NCBI RefSeq assembly: GCF_003073045.1 | Contig: NC_037592.1 | Coordinates: forward strand, 1,709,371 to 1,773,370 | Length of the DNA stretch: 64,000 bases | Direction of reading: 5' to 3' | Source of the DNA: Pomacea canaliculata | Lineage: Eukaryota; Mollusca; Gastropoda; Architaenioglossa; Ampullariidae | Part shown: positions 44,055 to 55,407 of the stretch, in pieces | Numbering within the stretch: the first letter of the stretch is position 1 | Layout of the letters: each line of letters begins with the position of its first letter | Translations under genes and position numbers: made by a program | Notes under the pieces: generated by a model | Databases searched by the model: none | What the model was told of the DNA's origin: nothing | Seen by the model: the letters and a program-made list of their open reading frames with translations, nothing else

Positions 44055-46165
44055 TTTAGTTGCTTTTTGTAGAAGTCCGTCGACTTCCTGAGCATGTTTA
44101 CCGTTCTTTCTGTTTTTGTGCACCTGTCCACGCAGTGGCTTTACATGGTTTTCCACTTAGCAGCGTGGCGTTTGATCTGTCTGTGATGACTGAAGTTATA
44201 TATTAACCGTCAGATTCATTTTCTGTTCTTTCCAGTTGTCACGCAGTATGGCAGAATAAGCCTAATGAGCTGCGCCTTGTGTACATTGCCTTTTTATGCA
44301 TGATTTTTTGGCTTGTATATTGTCACTGTTTTTTAAAACTTTGTCCCACGTGATTTTGGCCTGTTTCTGACCTCGCTTGCATACGTACAGAGACAGAGAG
44401 GAATCGTCCACTCTCACTTCACGTGTGTATGAAGTAAAAGGGGAGGAGCTTGATGACGTTGAGGGTATGTCGTTGTCATTGCCATAAGCATCACCATCAT
44501 CGTCACCATCCTCACTAGCTGCAGTGTGCGGGTCTCCTGCCTTCGACCTTCATTTCATTTTCATTTCATTAGTTTGCAACCCTATTCCATAGCTTCAGAG
44601 CCTACCTTTTACCCTCACCCTTAGAATGGCATTGTCCAAGCAGCTTGGTTTCCTCTTCACTTTGACCATTTGTTGTTTGAAGAAGGGGGGCACTTTCTGC
44701 TTCTTTTAATTTGTATTTTATGATTATTATTTTTTGTTTGTGGAATATGGTTTTGCTTGCAGTACGTATGCCGCGAGAGGACTCTTGCTGGGATAATTAA
44801 GAAAGAAAATGTCACCTGACGTCGTGCAGTTTCACAAGCCGTACTCTTAACCCTTTGTCCGACAGAGTCGGGTTGCGGTCCGTGGTAGATCAGACCCTCG
44901 GTGTGCGGAAGTGTGGCCTCGCCGACATGATAAATGCCAGCCAGACCTGAGAGTTCGAAGGCGGGGGTGCGTAAGACTTGGTCAGTTAGCTGCGAAATAT
45001 ATATATGATATAGCCACCATACTCTCTCTCTCAAGTTGTGTCTTGGTGTGCACGGCGTGACCTCCAGAAGTAGCTCTCACGTGCTCTCTTGCCTAGGCCT
45101 TCCGTGTGCCGTGTTCCTCTTGCTCAACGCCCCCTTTCCTTCCCATGTGCACGCCTCAGTCATGTTTTGGCATTTTGTCTTCAGTAATAATCTTTCAAAC
45201 TTCGACTTCGGTGGGAGCCATGCTAACGCCATTTCCGCTTTCTGTCGCTTAAAAGACAAAACTACCAATATTACAGCAATGTTCATTTGACTAATTACTC
45301 CATTTTCCAATATTTGGAAGTTGTAACCTGTGCAAGAAGCTTCAGTTTTCGCCTCTAAAAGCCTTTCCTCTGTAAAGTCGCTGCCTTTGAATAGAAGAGA
45401 AACATACTGAGTGTTGCTAAGAAGACGACTCAGTAGTTCACCTAGGAACTAGGGCGTCTCAAGTTGTATCCGTCTCAAAGAGTTGCTCTCTCCATCCCTC
45501 AGTATTGTAGGCTCGACGTGTCTTCGCGATGTTACCTCCCGTGAAAAACGCGAGAACCAGAACAAAGTAAGGACATCGGCGGAGCACCTCAATGAGGTTT
45601 TGAGGCGTCTGTTGCAGTGTGTGTGTGGTTGGTGGGGTGCGCTTGTAAATATGTGCGTGCATGGATGAGTGCGAGAGTGCGTGAGCAAGCGAGTGAAGGA
45701 AGGATATATGCAGGAAAAGGTAAGGAAAAATACTGTGGTGCTTTCCATTTGCTTTTTGCACGCTCTGCAAATATTATTTATTAACCTTCTTACAGAACTT
45801 CCGCTTGCTTTTTGAGTGATCGAGTTTTCGCTTTGCTTGACATGTTGTTGCATGTGTGTTGAAGTGGTTTTTTAAAAATTATTATTATTTTGTTTATGGC
45901 ATAGCGTAGCTTTCCAGTGTTTAGTCTTCCTTGTTTTTATCAATCAGTTCTCATTTACTTCTTTCCATAACGGTTATGTCTGGCACTCAAGATGACTCAT
46001 GTAATATAAACGTGCTAAAAGTATTTATTGATAACGCAGAAAGAGCAAACAATCAAAAACATGACTGACATCCATAATCTTTTGAGCAGACAATCAGATG
46101 TGTGGTGTCCTGTCCTTTATAGCATAACAAAGTGCTTTTTAAAGAAAATGCTCAGCAAATGATTA
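44055..46165. other. No supported gene
   Basis: No supported frame. Short frames on both strands at 45.0-45.9 kb lack domain signal and splice context. Confidence 0.4.
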
Positions 46166-46173
46166 GTGTAAAG

Positions 46174-46522
46174 CAGGGGTGGGCAAATAGCGGCCCGAAA
46201 GTGTTCAGAAGCCTTTGGCAACAAAAAAAAGAAGTTACGCTTAGTCCTTCCCACACCTGCTGCGTATGTAATGGCCGGCCGGTCATTGCTTTCAGATGCA
46301 AACTTGCAGTCAGTTATGAGAGTATCTGCCAGTAATTTGAGCCAAATTTTAAAGAATGTTTCAGCAAAATTGTATTCAAAACATTTTCTCATTAAATTGC
46401 TTAATTGTTCATTCCTCATTATGCGTTTGTTTAAAATTTGGCAATTTTACATGGTTCGTATTTCAAACAAGGTGCGGCCCTCGGACTAAAATGCGGCCCT
46501 CGCAACAAAAAAGTTTGCCCAG
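46174..46522. mobile_element. hAT-type MITE with 8-bp target-site duplication
   Basis: The 349-bp element starts CAGGGGTGGGCAAA and ends GTTTGCCCAG, whose reverse complement CTGGGCAAAC matches the left end apart from a short gap. GTGTAAAG flanks it on both sides (46,166-46,173 and 46,523-46,530), the 8-bp duplication made by hAT transposases. GCGGCCC words lie just inside both ends. No transposase is encoded, so it was mobilised in trans. Confidence 0.88.
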
Positions 46523-46530
46523 GTGTAAAG

Positions 46531-49330
46531 AATTCATCAACTTAAGCCTTTCGCGCTTAAATTTCGCAATTTAATCAATTTCAATATTTCTAGCTAGCTC
46601 GAACTGTGTTTTATCATGGCGTCGAGTACCACAAATTTTCAATAAACAGTCGCGATATTAGATGCTGTTCAAATTGTCTCACCTTTTGCTATGCAAACAT
46701 AACAGTTTATCCGCTGATACTGCCGTGTGCACACTGCTGAAAGTTTCAAACAATGGTCATGTACGTGTAAGATATCTTTTACTTTTAAATAATGCCTACA
46801 TGGTTACTGTAATAAGAAATATAATTTGTTTGGGTTTTGGTAGCTTTGGTACGAAAAAGTTTAATCAGAAAGTCAAGATTTATTTTTTATTCACTTTCCA
46901 ATGTGCTATGGTTGCCACAAAATCTGTTTCAATACAGTTTACGAGTGAAGTTTTTAATTCAAATATAGATGTGTGAGAGTAGCCAAAGAAGCCATAGATG
47001 AAGTTAAAAAGTTCGGTCGATTAGAGACTGAAAGGTTTTTTTCCCCCTGATTGAAAGTGTTCAAATCGACTGTGGGTTTTTTTTTTTTCTTTGGGTTTTT
47101 GGTTTTTTTTTTGCATCTTTATAAAAAGTTGTTAAAAAGAGAAAATAACTACGTGTCTTTCACAATTTAAAAAAAGCAAATTGTTTCTTTGACAACTTAG
47201 CTTGCGCTAATGTTGAATTTTACTGTATTGGGACTCGATTTTTGAAAGCAGTCAGAAGAGTATAATGGTTATACTCATGAAAAAGATTACATTTATTGAT
47301 TCTCAAGTCACTCATAACTGAAAAACCATTCGTGATACAAGATCATTATGAGAGTGTCGATTTCCTGCCTGGCCACTCTGTTCCTCTCTTTTCTATCAGC
47401 TCAGAGCTAAATGAACAGCGTTAGGATGTTACCTGCGCCTGTGATTGCTATTGTTTTGCGCTAAAAGCCTACAAGCTGAAAGTGATAGCGAGCCCCGGTG
47501 TTGGCCAAGGAATATTTCTGCCTTGGCTTAAAGTATTGTTAATAAATGTCTTCTTGTTGGATCCCCTACCTCACGTTGTTCAGTCTACATTGTGCCCACG
47601 AATCATAGAGCACTTATAATCAACGAGTACGGCAACAAGCTTTAAATTGTTATTGAACTGCTTTACAAAAATTCCTGTCTTGGTTTAAAGCTATACTAAC
47701 CGTTGATAACAAAAATAGCATTTTAAACACTTAAATAACTTAAAGTCTTAAAAGAACAGAAGAATTAGCAGGTGGAGAGAATGTGATTGCTAATCTTTTG
47801 AAACAAACTTTTCGCCGTGTAGAGTGCACATAGCGGTTTCTCACAATTTTACCAGAGTAGCTGGGCTTGATATCAATGGCTTGGCTACTAGAAATTGCTT
47901 TGTCTCTCAATTCACACTTGGTGCTTATCTCTCTAGACATTTAAAACTTATTGTCACAGATTTATCTTCATATCTACAAATGCCACGTCTTTCACTACAT
48001 TTTTTTGATAGCTGGACCCGCGGTCGTCTGCTCATGTTGCATTGGTTTTGTTTTTTTGTTTTCTTGGGGGAGGGGGCTTGGATTTTAGTCTGTAATCTTG
48101 TCCTGTTGTCATGCATGAGCAATCCACTGTGATCGAAGGCAATGATACAAAATATGCTGTTATACTGTGAAAAGTATGTATACCGTAGTATTTGTAGAAG
48201 TGTTGTGCTTCCTTTGCTCATGGAAAAAAAATCTGATGTTGATGTATGCACCCTGCAAGTCTCTTCGGATTTACACTATGTTAATTAAATTTCCACTCTG
48301 CTTAAAGACAAATCTTTCACTTACATTTTCCTTGCTACATGCTCTTGAAATCTTTTTATTTGTCTCTGTTGAAATAAATCATACAACACCCATACTATTT
48401 TCTGAACTCTTTTTTCCAATGTTTTCTTATAACATGTGTTCTTTCAACTTATGTTAAACTAAATGTACAACACTAACACGCACATAAACACATGCATGCA
48501 CGCATGAACTAAAAATAGTATTTGTAAATTAATAACCATATAGACAGACTTTCAGACAAATAGCCTGAAAAATATGTATTGAATATAGCTAACACGGCAT
48601 TCAATAAATCATAGCTGAATTATATTGCTTTGTGTGCGGCTTCTTCAAATAATTTTTAGCTGTTTTCTTTCAGATTGGTTTGCTTAGTTTCTGCCCACTT
48701 GAGCTTGTAGTCATTTTGTTTGTTATAATTTTTTGTCATTATCATCTTTTGCTTTCAACATTATACAGAGGAGCTACTTTTTGTATGTCATCGATAAGGG
48801 GCGGACTCTCGTCGATCCGACCCTGTTGACAGAGCTCCCACTTTTCGTTTGCTTTCTCTGATCTCCCTCAAGCATCGTGTTTTATTTGATAATCACAGTC
48901 ACAGTCACAACCTTCATGAGGAGTCAACATGCAAAAGGTGAATACCTGCATGTGTGTTGGCACTAGAAGTGCCCTGAGTGCAAACACAAATGAAGAGCCT
49001 TGAGCCTTGAAATGTAAATATTTACAAATATATAGCCTGTGTTCAGTCAAAGGTTGTGTTTAATGCGTTACATTATTTCACTGATAACCCAGATGATGCA
49101 TAATTTAATAATTGAAAGCAAGTGACTATTTAATATACACACATCAATGGAGGAGTTCATTGCATTTACAAAGTGTCTACACACATGCTAAACATACAAA
49201 GTGGCATTTAGAGAGGGCAATATGGTAGTTTATGTTGAAAACTCCTTTATACAAGTATGTGATTCCAACACACAAAATATAACTTCATTGACCAATGACA
49301 AGCATTAGTAATACCAGAGGTTAACTTTAA
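46531..49330. other. No supported gene
   Basis: AT-rich with T tracts near 47.08-47.11 kb. Frames of about 100 codons at 46.66 and 47.82 kb are low-complexity or hydrophobic without family signal. Interpreted as intergenic. Confidence 0.4.
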
Positions 49331-49549
49331 CATGTCCACCACCGCCACTCCTGAGTATGGTACCTCTGCTCCGCCGGTCCCTCGCAAGGAGATGGGGAGA
49401 TGTTTTAGCTGCAAGTCCTGTATGTGCCCTCGTGCCCACTATTCAGTGACCGTCGTTACCTTACTGCCGGTGTCGAGCAACGCCATCACTCAACTGCCAT
49501 GAATTACAACCTCCGCCTTCGGACACTTTCCAGTCAGGCCAGCTACACT

Positions 49550-49894
49550 TTATTTACCTGTCATCCTGTTACGGACGACGGGGGCAGTCACTTTCCCTGA
49601 CCGGTCGGGCTGCAGTCCTCCGATATGTAGCCCCTTAACAAACTGGCCGTTCGCTTTCGCCTGCAAATTCTGGAGCGTCGCGGCGTATTCGTCGACCGCC
49701 TCATCACGTCGCTGTCGGCAATTGTAGGAACTGGCAATGATGTCGACATCTTTCCGTTCGCCGTACGCCTCCACTAGGACACCCAAGATCTTTCTCGGCG
49801 TGCCTATTGCGTCATGCGGGAGCATCAAAACTCGACGTCTGGCAGGTCCCTCCAGCGAGCTCAAGATGTAACCACAAGCCGCATTCTGAGACAT
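49550..49894 (-). mobile_element. Fossil gag fragment of an LTR retrotransposon
   Basis: A minus-strand frame of about 114 codons has the gag capsid pattern: AACGYILSSLEGPARRRVL, then LVEAYGERKDVDI and RRDEAVDEYAATLQNL. This resembles Ty3/Gypsy-type gag (L-G-x-A, L..L...YG......R...ESV.+Y...L..L). Only this piece is seen; no pol or matched LTR pair lies next to it, so it is a partial, broken copy. Confidence 0.6.
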
Positions 49895-50089
49895 CGGGTT
49901 TAAGGCGAGAGCTAACTCAACCTCTCTTTCAATCTCGTCGACACTCGTTGGTCCACCGGCAAACTACTGAAAGCGGAATAACTAGTATGGTCGTAGAGCC
50001 CCTGCCGTGCTGTCGTCCTCTGCAACCATTGTGCACCTCTCTGCTGACACTCATCCTGCTCTCAGCGCCAAAGATGGAACCGAGTGTTG

Positions 50090-50170
50090 GGGGGGGGGGG
50101 GGTAGCGTATGTGACGACAACAAACGTCCAGCACTCAAACAAAGGCAGAAACAGTCAGCAGGTGTGCGCC
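50090..50170 (+). repeat. Dispersed repeat shared with 17.68 kb
   Basis: TGACGACAACAA, CCAGCACTCAAAC, AAAGGCAGAA and CAGTCAGCAGG occur in the same order as at 17,679-17,733, after a run of 14 G. Its position beside the gag fossil makes an LTR-type origin plausible. Confidence 0.5.
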
Positions 50171-50265
50171 AACACTAGTCCCGCCAAAACTAGCAACAAC
50201 GCCGGACTACCCGCCCTCTACAAATCCATAGAGCGCTGAAACAGATGTTGACAAATGCCTCCAAG

Positions 50266-50560
50266 CAGGGCCGCCGAGAGCTAGCCGGGGCCCCGGGACA
50301 GACGACCTCTCCGGGCCCCTTATACTTGTAATCGTAAATTATTTTCCCAGTATATAATGTATGTTTACAATTCGAATCTCAATATCTACACTCAAACTCA
50401 ACTTCTGCATGTGTAATGCTTGGGTGTTCTGTCCTTAGACCTTTCTTTAAAAGAAAAAGAAAAGGAGAAGAAAAAAAAAATCCACTGACCAAGGCCGGGC
50501 CCCCTTGACAGCCGCGGGCCCGGGTACACCAGACCCCTGTCCCCCCCCCTCTCGTCAGGC
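50266..50560. mobile_element. GC-rich hAT-like non-autonomous element (approximate limits)
   Basis: It begins CAGGGCCGCCGAGAGCTAGC and is rich in GGGCCCCGGG-type words at both ends (50,270-50,330 and 50,490-50,530), a make-up common to hAT MITEs that start CAGGGCCG. It abuts or interrupts the LINE piece on its right. The right end and target duplication are not certain. Confidence 0.4.
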
Positions 50561-50564
50561 CTGC

Positions 50565-51072
50565 CTCCAAGTTGATGAGCACAGAAACGTAATGTTCTGC
50601 CACAAATACCATCAAGACTGGAGGCCTTGCGATCATTCACTCGCTGAAACAGCTCCACAAACTACTCATGACAAATCTCAACCTTCTGTACAGGGTGAAG
50701 AGAACTACGCACATCTTTCATTTGCACTGAGAAGTCATGAGACTCGAATCGAGCAAAGAAAGCATTCCGAGCATTAGGCATGGCCGTACTCTCAACGCAT
50801 GAGATCGAGATTTTGTCTTTCGACCTCTTACTCCGACCGTCACTATTGGCCATGTTGTTGAGTCCCTGCCAAGCTACTAGGATGTTACCTGTAGCAAACT
50901 GAGACTCGATTTTGGACTTGTGTTGCACCTTGACCCAACGGACAGCATCACGGACCTCTCTATGTACCAATTTTCTGTCGTGGGCAGAACCCGTGAAGAA
51001 CACATGTTTCTTCTTGTTACCCACTGCTTTTAGGTCTTTGGTCACCCAAGGTTTGTTGTTAGGATAAAACAT
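50565..51072 (-). mobile_element. LINE fragment (endonuclease-to-reverse-transcriptase junction)
   Basis: The minus-strand frame from 51,072 has KPWVTKDLKAVGNKKKHVF and later FATGNILVAWQGLNNMA, the linker typical of LINEs (KPW.T...K.....+K..F, ...N.R..W.G+..+). After a frame change it reads LFQRVNDRKASSLDGICGR with RFCAHQL, the start of reverse transcriptase (VN..KA.GPDGI..R.LK.CA.QL). It ends where the GC-rich element starts. It is a dead fragment. Confidence 0.8.
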
Positions 51073-51134
51073 AAACTGCTTTGATGGACTGGTGCAATCT
51101 ACACTTTTTTACTCCTAACTTTTACTCCTAACTG

Positions 51135-51240
51135 TGTGTTAAATGTCTGTATATGTATATGCCTGCCCTTGTGAGCGAAGACAAATTTCTGTCCTGGGTC
51201 TCCTGGACAGACAATAAAGTCTGTTTTGATTTTGATTAAG
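51135..51240 (+). mobile_element. 3' tail of a retroposon
   Basis: GCGAAGACAAATTTCTGTCC, then GACAGACAATAAAGTCTG and TTTTGATTTTGATT form a polyadenylation-like signal with a short tandem tail, as at the 3' ends of Jockey/RTE-type LINEs or their SINEs. No body is recognised to the left. Confidence 0.5.
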
Positions 51241-52340
51241 TCTGCTAATTTACAAAGCAAGTGCTCAGTAACAAAACGAAAGTGGTACATCGTAAAAAAT
51301 GGAATGGCTTGATAAAAAAAATTCCTAGTTTCTTACATTTATTCTAGGACCATACCCTTCACACTCACACACCTTTCACTTAGTATTCAGCAGTTGAAAT
51401 GATAAAGGAAATGATTTTTTGTATATATATTTTTATTGCTTCTGCACTTTTGGAATAGCATCAGGTTTGCCTGCAGCGACATGTTCAGATATTGAGTAAA
51501 TGACAATTTCCTGACAAGTTACTAATTGCAACAAAACCCAAATTCCTCTCCTCGACATATTGACTATTGGGCAATAGTGTTCAAACTCTTCCTATCATGG
51601 ACAGACAAGCAAAGCATTAGGCATGTTTAACCAGTGCTTGTATTTGTGGGGATTTGATTTTATAACCTTTTACTTTAAGAATTCTTGAAGAAATATTTTG
51701 TGTAATCTAGCACTTCTTGACTTGGTTCATTCCTTACATCTTCACCCTTGCACTTAGTTCATGTTTTTCAGAAAGTCATCAGTTTGTGAAGCTTATGATT
51801 CAAGAATCTTTATTTTTTTCACCCTTTCAAGGGTATTGAGATATTCAAAATATACACATATTCACACGCATTACTATATATTTTATATGCAATATCCCTC
51901 TCACACACACACATTCACTGGTCAGTTTGTAACAGTTAATACATTAAAGACCATTTTTTGCCTCACTCACTTGTTCTTTCCTTCTTCTAGCCCTTTCATG
52001 CAAATCGCATCACTGCATGTGTAATCAAATAAATCAAAGTATATAAGCACATGTAAACAAGCAAAAAGTTTTGGAGGGGATGTTTCTGCCCCTCCATTTC
52101 ATTCTTACCTAAATACAGATATATACACATACATTCTTACTTATATCTGCATACATATATAAAATTCCCCCTTTACACACATACTCATTGATGTTTATAT
52201 ATATACACAAACCACATGCACATACATATATATATAAACCTTCACTCTCCCTCGACACACACGTACTCATATCAGCATATATGTATAATCTAAAATCTAT
52301 TTTCACACATGCGCACACATCTGCTTATGCATACATTTTT
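51241..52340. other. No supported gene; TA/CA-rich simple sequence
   Basis: AT-rich. From about 52.10 to 52.33 kb it is dense in ACATATA, CACACA and CATACA words, so the Tyr/Ile/Cys-rich frames there are simple-sequence artefacts. Confidence 0.5.
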
Positions 52341-52342
52341 AG

Positions 52343-52590
52343 GTATCTTCAATCAATATCAGAAGATCTGCCAGACGATGCCGTTTTCGAGCTCAATTAC
52401 AAATTGTTCGATGAGGTCCATTGCTTTATTAAAGAGAAAAAAGCATCCAACAGAAACGGAATGGACGCGGCTGGTTCCAGCAAACACAAAAGCCTGTAGT
52501 TTAATGTTTATGTAACCATTCGTTTCAGTTTGAATGTTATTTTTGTTCAAGTTATTATTTCATTGTCATTTATTTTTAAAATGAATGGTT
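52343..52590 (+). pseudogene. BESS-like motif copy 1, spliced form (likely retrocopy)
   Basis: RYLQSISEDLPDDAVFELNY, KLFDEVHCFIKEKKASN and NGMDAAGSSKHKSL end at TAG (52,499). The part up to AAAAG (52,492) matches the exon at 56,122-56,339, and the part from CCTGTAGTTTAATG (52,493) matches the exon at 57,033. In the 56-57 kb copy a 693-bp intron (GTAAAC...TTTTCAG) separates the two. Here they are joined exactly at the splice junction, so this copy probably came from a spliced RNA. The frame is open across the junction. Confidence 0.55.
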
Positions 52591-53126
52591 TGCGCTTTGT
52601 GTGTGTGGGGGTAGATACAGGGATGTAAACCTCACCTGGACATTTCAACCTCCAAAACCCATCCGTTCATTGAATATTCGTTACCAACATACGCTACTTG
52701 CACCTGCGATCAATGAGGGCTGCTAAAAGTGTATATACATCACGCCAACAGTGTATATATGTCATGTTAACAGTGTACTATGTCCCGCTGGTATATTTAG
52801 AACTAAACCACAAGCTATTTGATCAAGTACATCATTTTGTTACACAATAAAAAGCGTCCAACAGAAACTGTAGTTTTGACAATCAGAGTTATTATAGTTA
52901 CTGATAAAAGAGAAGCGAAGGGAGCCACAGCCAGGTGGGGGGCCAGGTGTGATTCTGCACACCCACTCATCGAGACCCAACTCCCACTCCTCAAGACAGA
53001 TCTACCTCTTAAAGAGACCCAACTACATCTCTTCAAGACTCTCTTCACCTCCTCAACTCACCTCCCCTGTTCAACGTAAAGCCAGCAGCTAAGGGACACT
53101 TCTTTGTCCGTTTTTATTATTTGCAG
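52591..53126. other. Spacer with a short 42-bp coding-like duplication
   Basis: At 52,972-53,055 the word GAGACCCAACT recurs 42 bp apart and encodes a periodic ETQLPLLKT / ETQLHLFKT pattern in the frame open from 52,819 to 53,079. Its start (REAKGATARWG) resembles the sequence at 55,880. Otherwise no gene is seen. Confidence 0.4.
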
Positions 53127-53321
53127 CAAAACACAGAAGAGTGAATAGAGCTAAACCCTGGGAGGAGTGATTCTGCTCCACAAAGCAGAGGGTATCTGCG
53201 CTCCATTACTGATGGTCTATCGGAGGAAGAGTCTCTCCAGTTGAATTATACATTGAACTCCGAGGTGCGTCGATTTCTCAACGAGAGGAAAGCGCCTCAT
53301 TAGAGACGGCCAGCAGAAAAG
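53127..53321 (+). pseudogene. BESS-like exon copy 2
   Basis: Acceptor TTATTTGCAG, donor AAAAG|GTAAACC. It holds SDSAPQSRGYLRSITDGLSE, LNYTLNSEVRRFLNERKAPH and a stop. The first third has stops in the frame that leads into the motif, so this copy is probably decayed. It is nearly identical to 55,215-55,407. Confidence 0.45.
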
Positions 53322-53401
53322 GTAAACCATCATAAAGAAAAAGACACGCTATCAAGGTGTCTTGGAAGAGAGTAGCCCTGTACATACAATAAAGAACCTT
53401 T

Positions 53402-53550
53402 TTAGAACTTATATATACTCTAAAGTAAATATACTATTTATTTATTAATTCCAACCATGTCGATTTAATTTAATGTAGTTAATTTAATGTACCCCCACAC
53501 ACATATGCATGGCTAGACACATTAATTAAGACTTTTTAAATTATTTGCAG
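53402..53550 (+). repeat. Intron segment repeated through the cluster
   Basis: ACTTATATATACTCTAAAG with TATTTATTTATTAATTCCA recurs at about 53,408, 54,142, 55,497 and 56,789. GTACCCCCACACACATATG then TTAATTAAGACTTT recurs before the exons at 53,551 and 54,055, and in part at 58,290. These show that the cluster grew by duplicating exons together with their introns. Confidence 0.75.
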
Positions 53551-53605
53551 AGAAATAAAGAAGAGGATCTGCCTGGACCAAGCAAAGGGAAAACCGACAA
53601 GAAAT
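53551..53605 (+). CDS. Cluster mini-exon: RNKEEDLPGPSKGKTDKK
   Basis: Acceptor AAATTATTTGCAG, donor T|GTATGT. The 55-nt exon is phase 0 in and phase 1 out. It encodes a charged, Lys-rich, probably disordered segment. Its last T plus the first two bases of the next mini-exon make Cys, keeping the frame open. Confidence 0.55.
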
Positions 53606-53794
53606 GTATGTAAAAGTTAAACATCAGATCTGTAGAAAATAGTTCTGGATATTATTTTCACTTTGGACCAATGATACCCTATGAATGACATTATAGATTT
53701 CAAAATGACCTTAGAGGAAAAAAATTCTTAAATGTTTAAGATCTAATGTTTTCTAATTTTTGAAATGACTTTTTTCTCTCTTTTTTCAAAATAG

Positions 53795-53823
53795 GTAAAG
53801 GAAAGAAAAGGAGATTAGAAGAG
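53795..53823 (+). CDS. Cluster mini-exon: NLS-like KGKKRRLEE
   Basis: A 29-nt exon between TTTTTTCAAAATAG and GAG|GTAAGT. With the T carried in it reads C-KGKKRRLEE, a basic cluster of nuclear-localisation type. A second copy at 57,284-57,318 has the same phase and encodes MEGKRKRRRQE, so selection for basic residues is plausible. Confidence 0.55.
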
Positions 53824-54054
53824 GTAAGTCCGTTATGTTTCTTCTGATTTTATTTACCTGATATAGTAGGTTGAAATATACACATGCATAATGTCTTCTT
53901 TTTTAAAAAAAAAAAGCTTGGCTTCTGGTCAGTTTGAAGTACAAGCAGAATGTAGCAATTTTTTTTTAGGATCAGGTTAAGTTAATTTAATGTACCCCCA
54001 CACACATATGGATGCCTAGACACGTTAATTAAGACTTTAAAAAATTATTTGCAG

Positions 54055-54112
54055 GCCGCCGATAGCGACGACAGCAGGAGCAGCACACCCACACCTCAAA
54101 GAGAGAATCAGG
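54055..54112 (+). CDS. Cluster mini-exon: AADSDDSRSSTPTPQRENQ
   Basis: Acceptor AAAATTATTTGCAG, donor G|GTACGT, phase 0 in and phase 1 out. The Ser/Asp/Pro-rich segment looks disordered and phosphorylatable. Its AAD start and the intron in front match the exons at 9437 and 9774, linking the two loci. Confidence 0.55.
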
Positions 54113-54415
54113 GTACGTACAATACGGAACGTTTATTTAACTTATATATATATACTCTAAAGGAAATATAATATTTATTTATTAATTCCATGTCCAAAGT
54201 CAATGCAGAATACCACGCTCATCAGAGAAGGATTAGAGCACAAGTTAACAAATACATGAAAGGCTTCTCAAAATCTAGATCTGAGAATCTCCTCTCAGAA
54301 CTCTTTCTGTAGGATTGGTTTCAGTTGCCATTAGATTATTTGTATTTAGTGTGATCGATACCAACACAACCAGGTACGGAGTGTCAGAAGTCTTTTTGCG
54401 TGGTTTTTTTTTCAG

Positions 54416-54565
54416 CGAAAGGTGGCTCTCGCCACAGAAGAAAACTTAAAGCTATCGAAAACTTATGTGGCCTTATCCAGTCCGCAGCGGAGGGACTATA
54501 CCTAGAGCAAGTACTTCCGCTAGGCATAACGACGAAGTTTTCAAGAATTTGCCACTGGTGGAGAG
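54416..54565 (+). CDS. BESS-like exon copy 3 (diverged)
   Basis: After TTTTTTTTTCAG it continues the frame of the previous exon: A-KGGSRHRRKLKAIENLCG, then LIQSAAEGLYLEQVLPLGIT, with donor GAGAG|GTAAACC. 150 nt, phase 1 to 1. Four consecutive exons (53,551; 53,795; 54,055; 54,416) read through in phase. The helix pattern is that of the other copies but with few identities. Confidence 0.5.
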
Positions 54566-55001
54566 GTAAACCATCATACAGCCAGTAACTAAGGCTCTAA
54601 GGTCATAGATGAACAAGTTTTGTAAATGGTTGAAACATGCAGAAAATAAAAACAGCATGCCTGAGATGAAATTTAAAACCAGGACATTCATTTATCTTTA
54701 TTCTCATACATGGAAATATTTAGTTACAACACATTTGGTCCCCAGAAGAATAAGTAGTCTTTCTTCTTTTGGAAATTGTAAATTCAGTTATATGAGAACA
54801 TTGAGATGATGAAATTCTCATACCAACGGTCTACCATTTTCCAGACTCCAGCGCAAGAGATGGCGCACAACGAGGAAACACGAAATTACCTGTGACTTCT
54901 GCTTGCTGTCATCCAGTTTTTGTGTGTTTAATTTCTTTTTTAACTTTTGCGTTAAAGACTCGAATAAATCATAAACTGAAGCGTTATCGAAGTTACGAGC
55001 T

Positions 55002-55118
55002 GTGCAACAGCTATTTGGTTTTCTCCAAACTATATCTGAAGGATTATCGTTGGAAGACTTCTTAAAACTTAGTCTCATTCTCCATACAGAAACTAATAAA
55101 TTTCTCATTGCCGAAAAG
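55002..55118 (+). pseudogene. BESS-like exon copy 4
   Basis: QQLFGFLQTISEGLSLEDFL, KLSLILHTETNKFLIAEK, then donor AAAAG|GTAAACC. Upstream, KLKRYRSYEL lies in another frame, so one frameshift separates the basic start from the motif. A related short exon-like piece (SSARDGAQRGNTKLP) follows an acceptor at 54,844. Confidence 0.4.
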
Positions 55119-55214
55119 GTAAACCATCATAGAGAAGACTCCACTCACCTCCCCTGGTTCACCATAGAGCCAGCAACTAAGGGACACCTCTTTGTCCATT
55201 TTTATTAGTTGCAG

Positions 55215-55407
55215 CAAAACACAGAAGAGCGAAGGGAGCCAAAGCCAGGATGGAGTGATTCTGCCCCACAAAGCAGATGGTATCTGCGCTCCATTTCTGA
55301 TGGTCTATCGGAGGAAGAGTCTCCAATTGAATTATACATTGCACTCCGAGGTCCGTCGATTTCTCAACGAGAGGAAAGAGCCTAATTAGAGACGGCCAGC
55401 AGAAAAG
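55215..55407 (+). pseudogene. BESS-like exon copy 5
   Basis: Acceptor TTAGTTGCAG. EERREPKPGWSDSAPQSRWY and LRSISDGLSEEES, then after a 2-base loss relative to copy 2 LNYTLHSEVRRFLNERKEPN. Copies 2 and 5 are about 95% alike including the intron starts. The frameshift makes this copy unlikely to give the full motif. Confidence 0.45.

Noticed and set aside
45449-45853. Overlapping minus-strand frames of 103-134 codons
   Set aside because: Rich in His/Thr from CA-type sequence, with no family signal and no supporting splice sites.
52109-52318. Tyr/Ile/Cys-rich minus-strand frame
   Set aside because: Encoded by TA/CA simple sequence.
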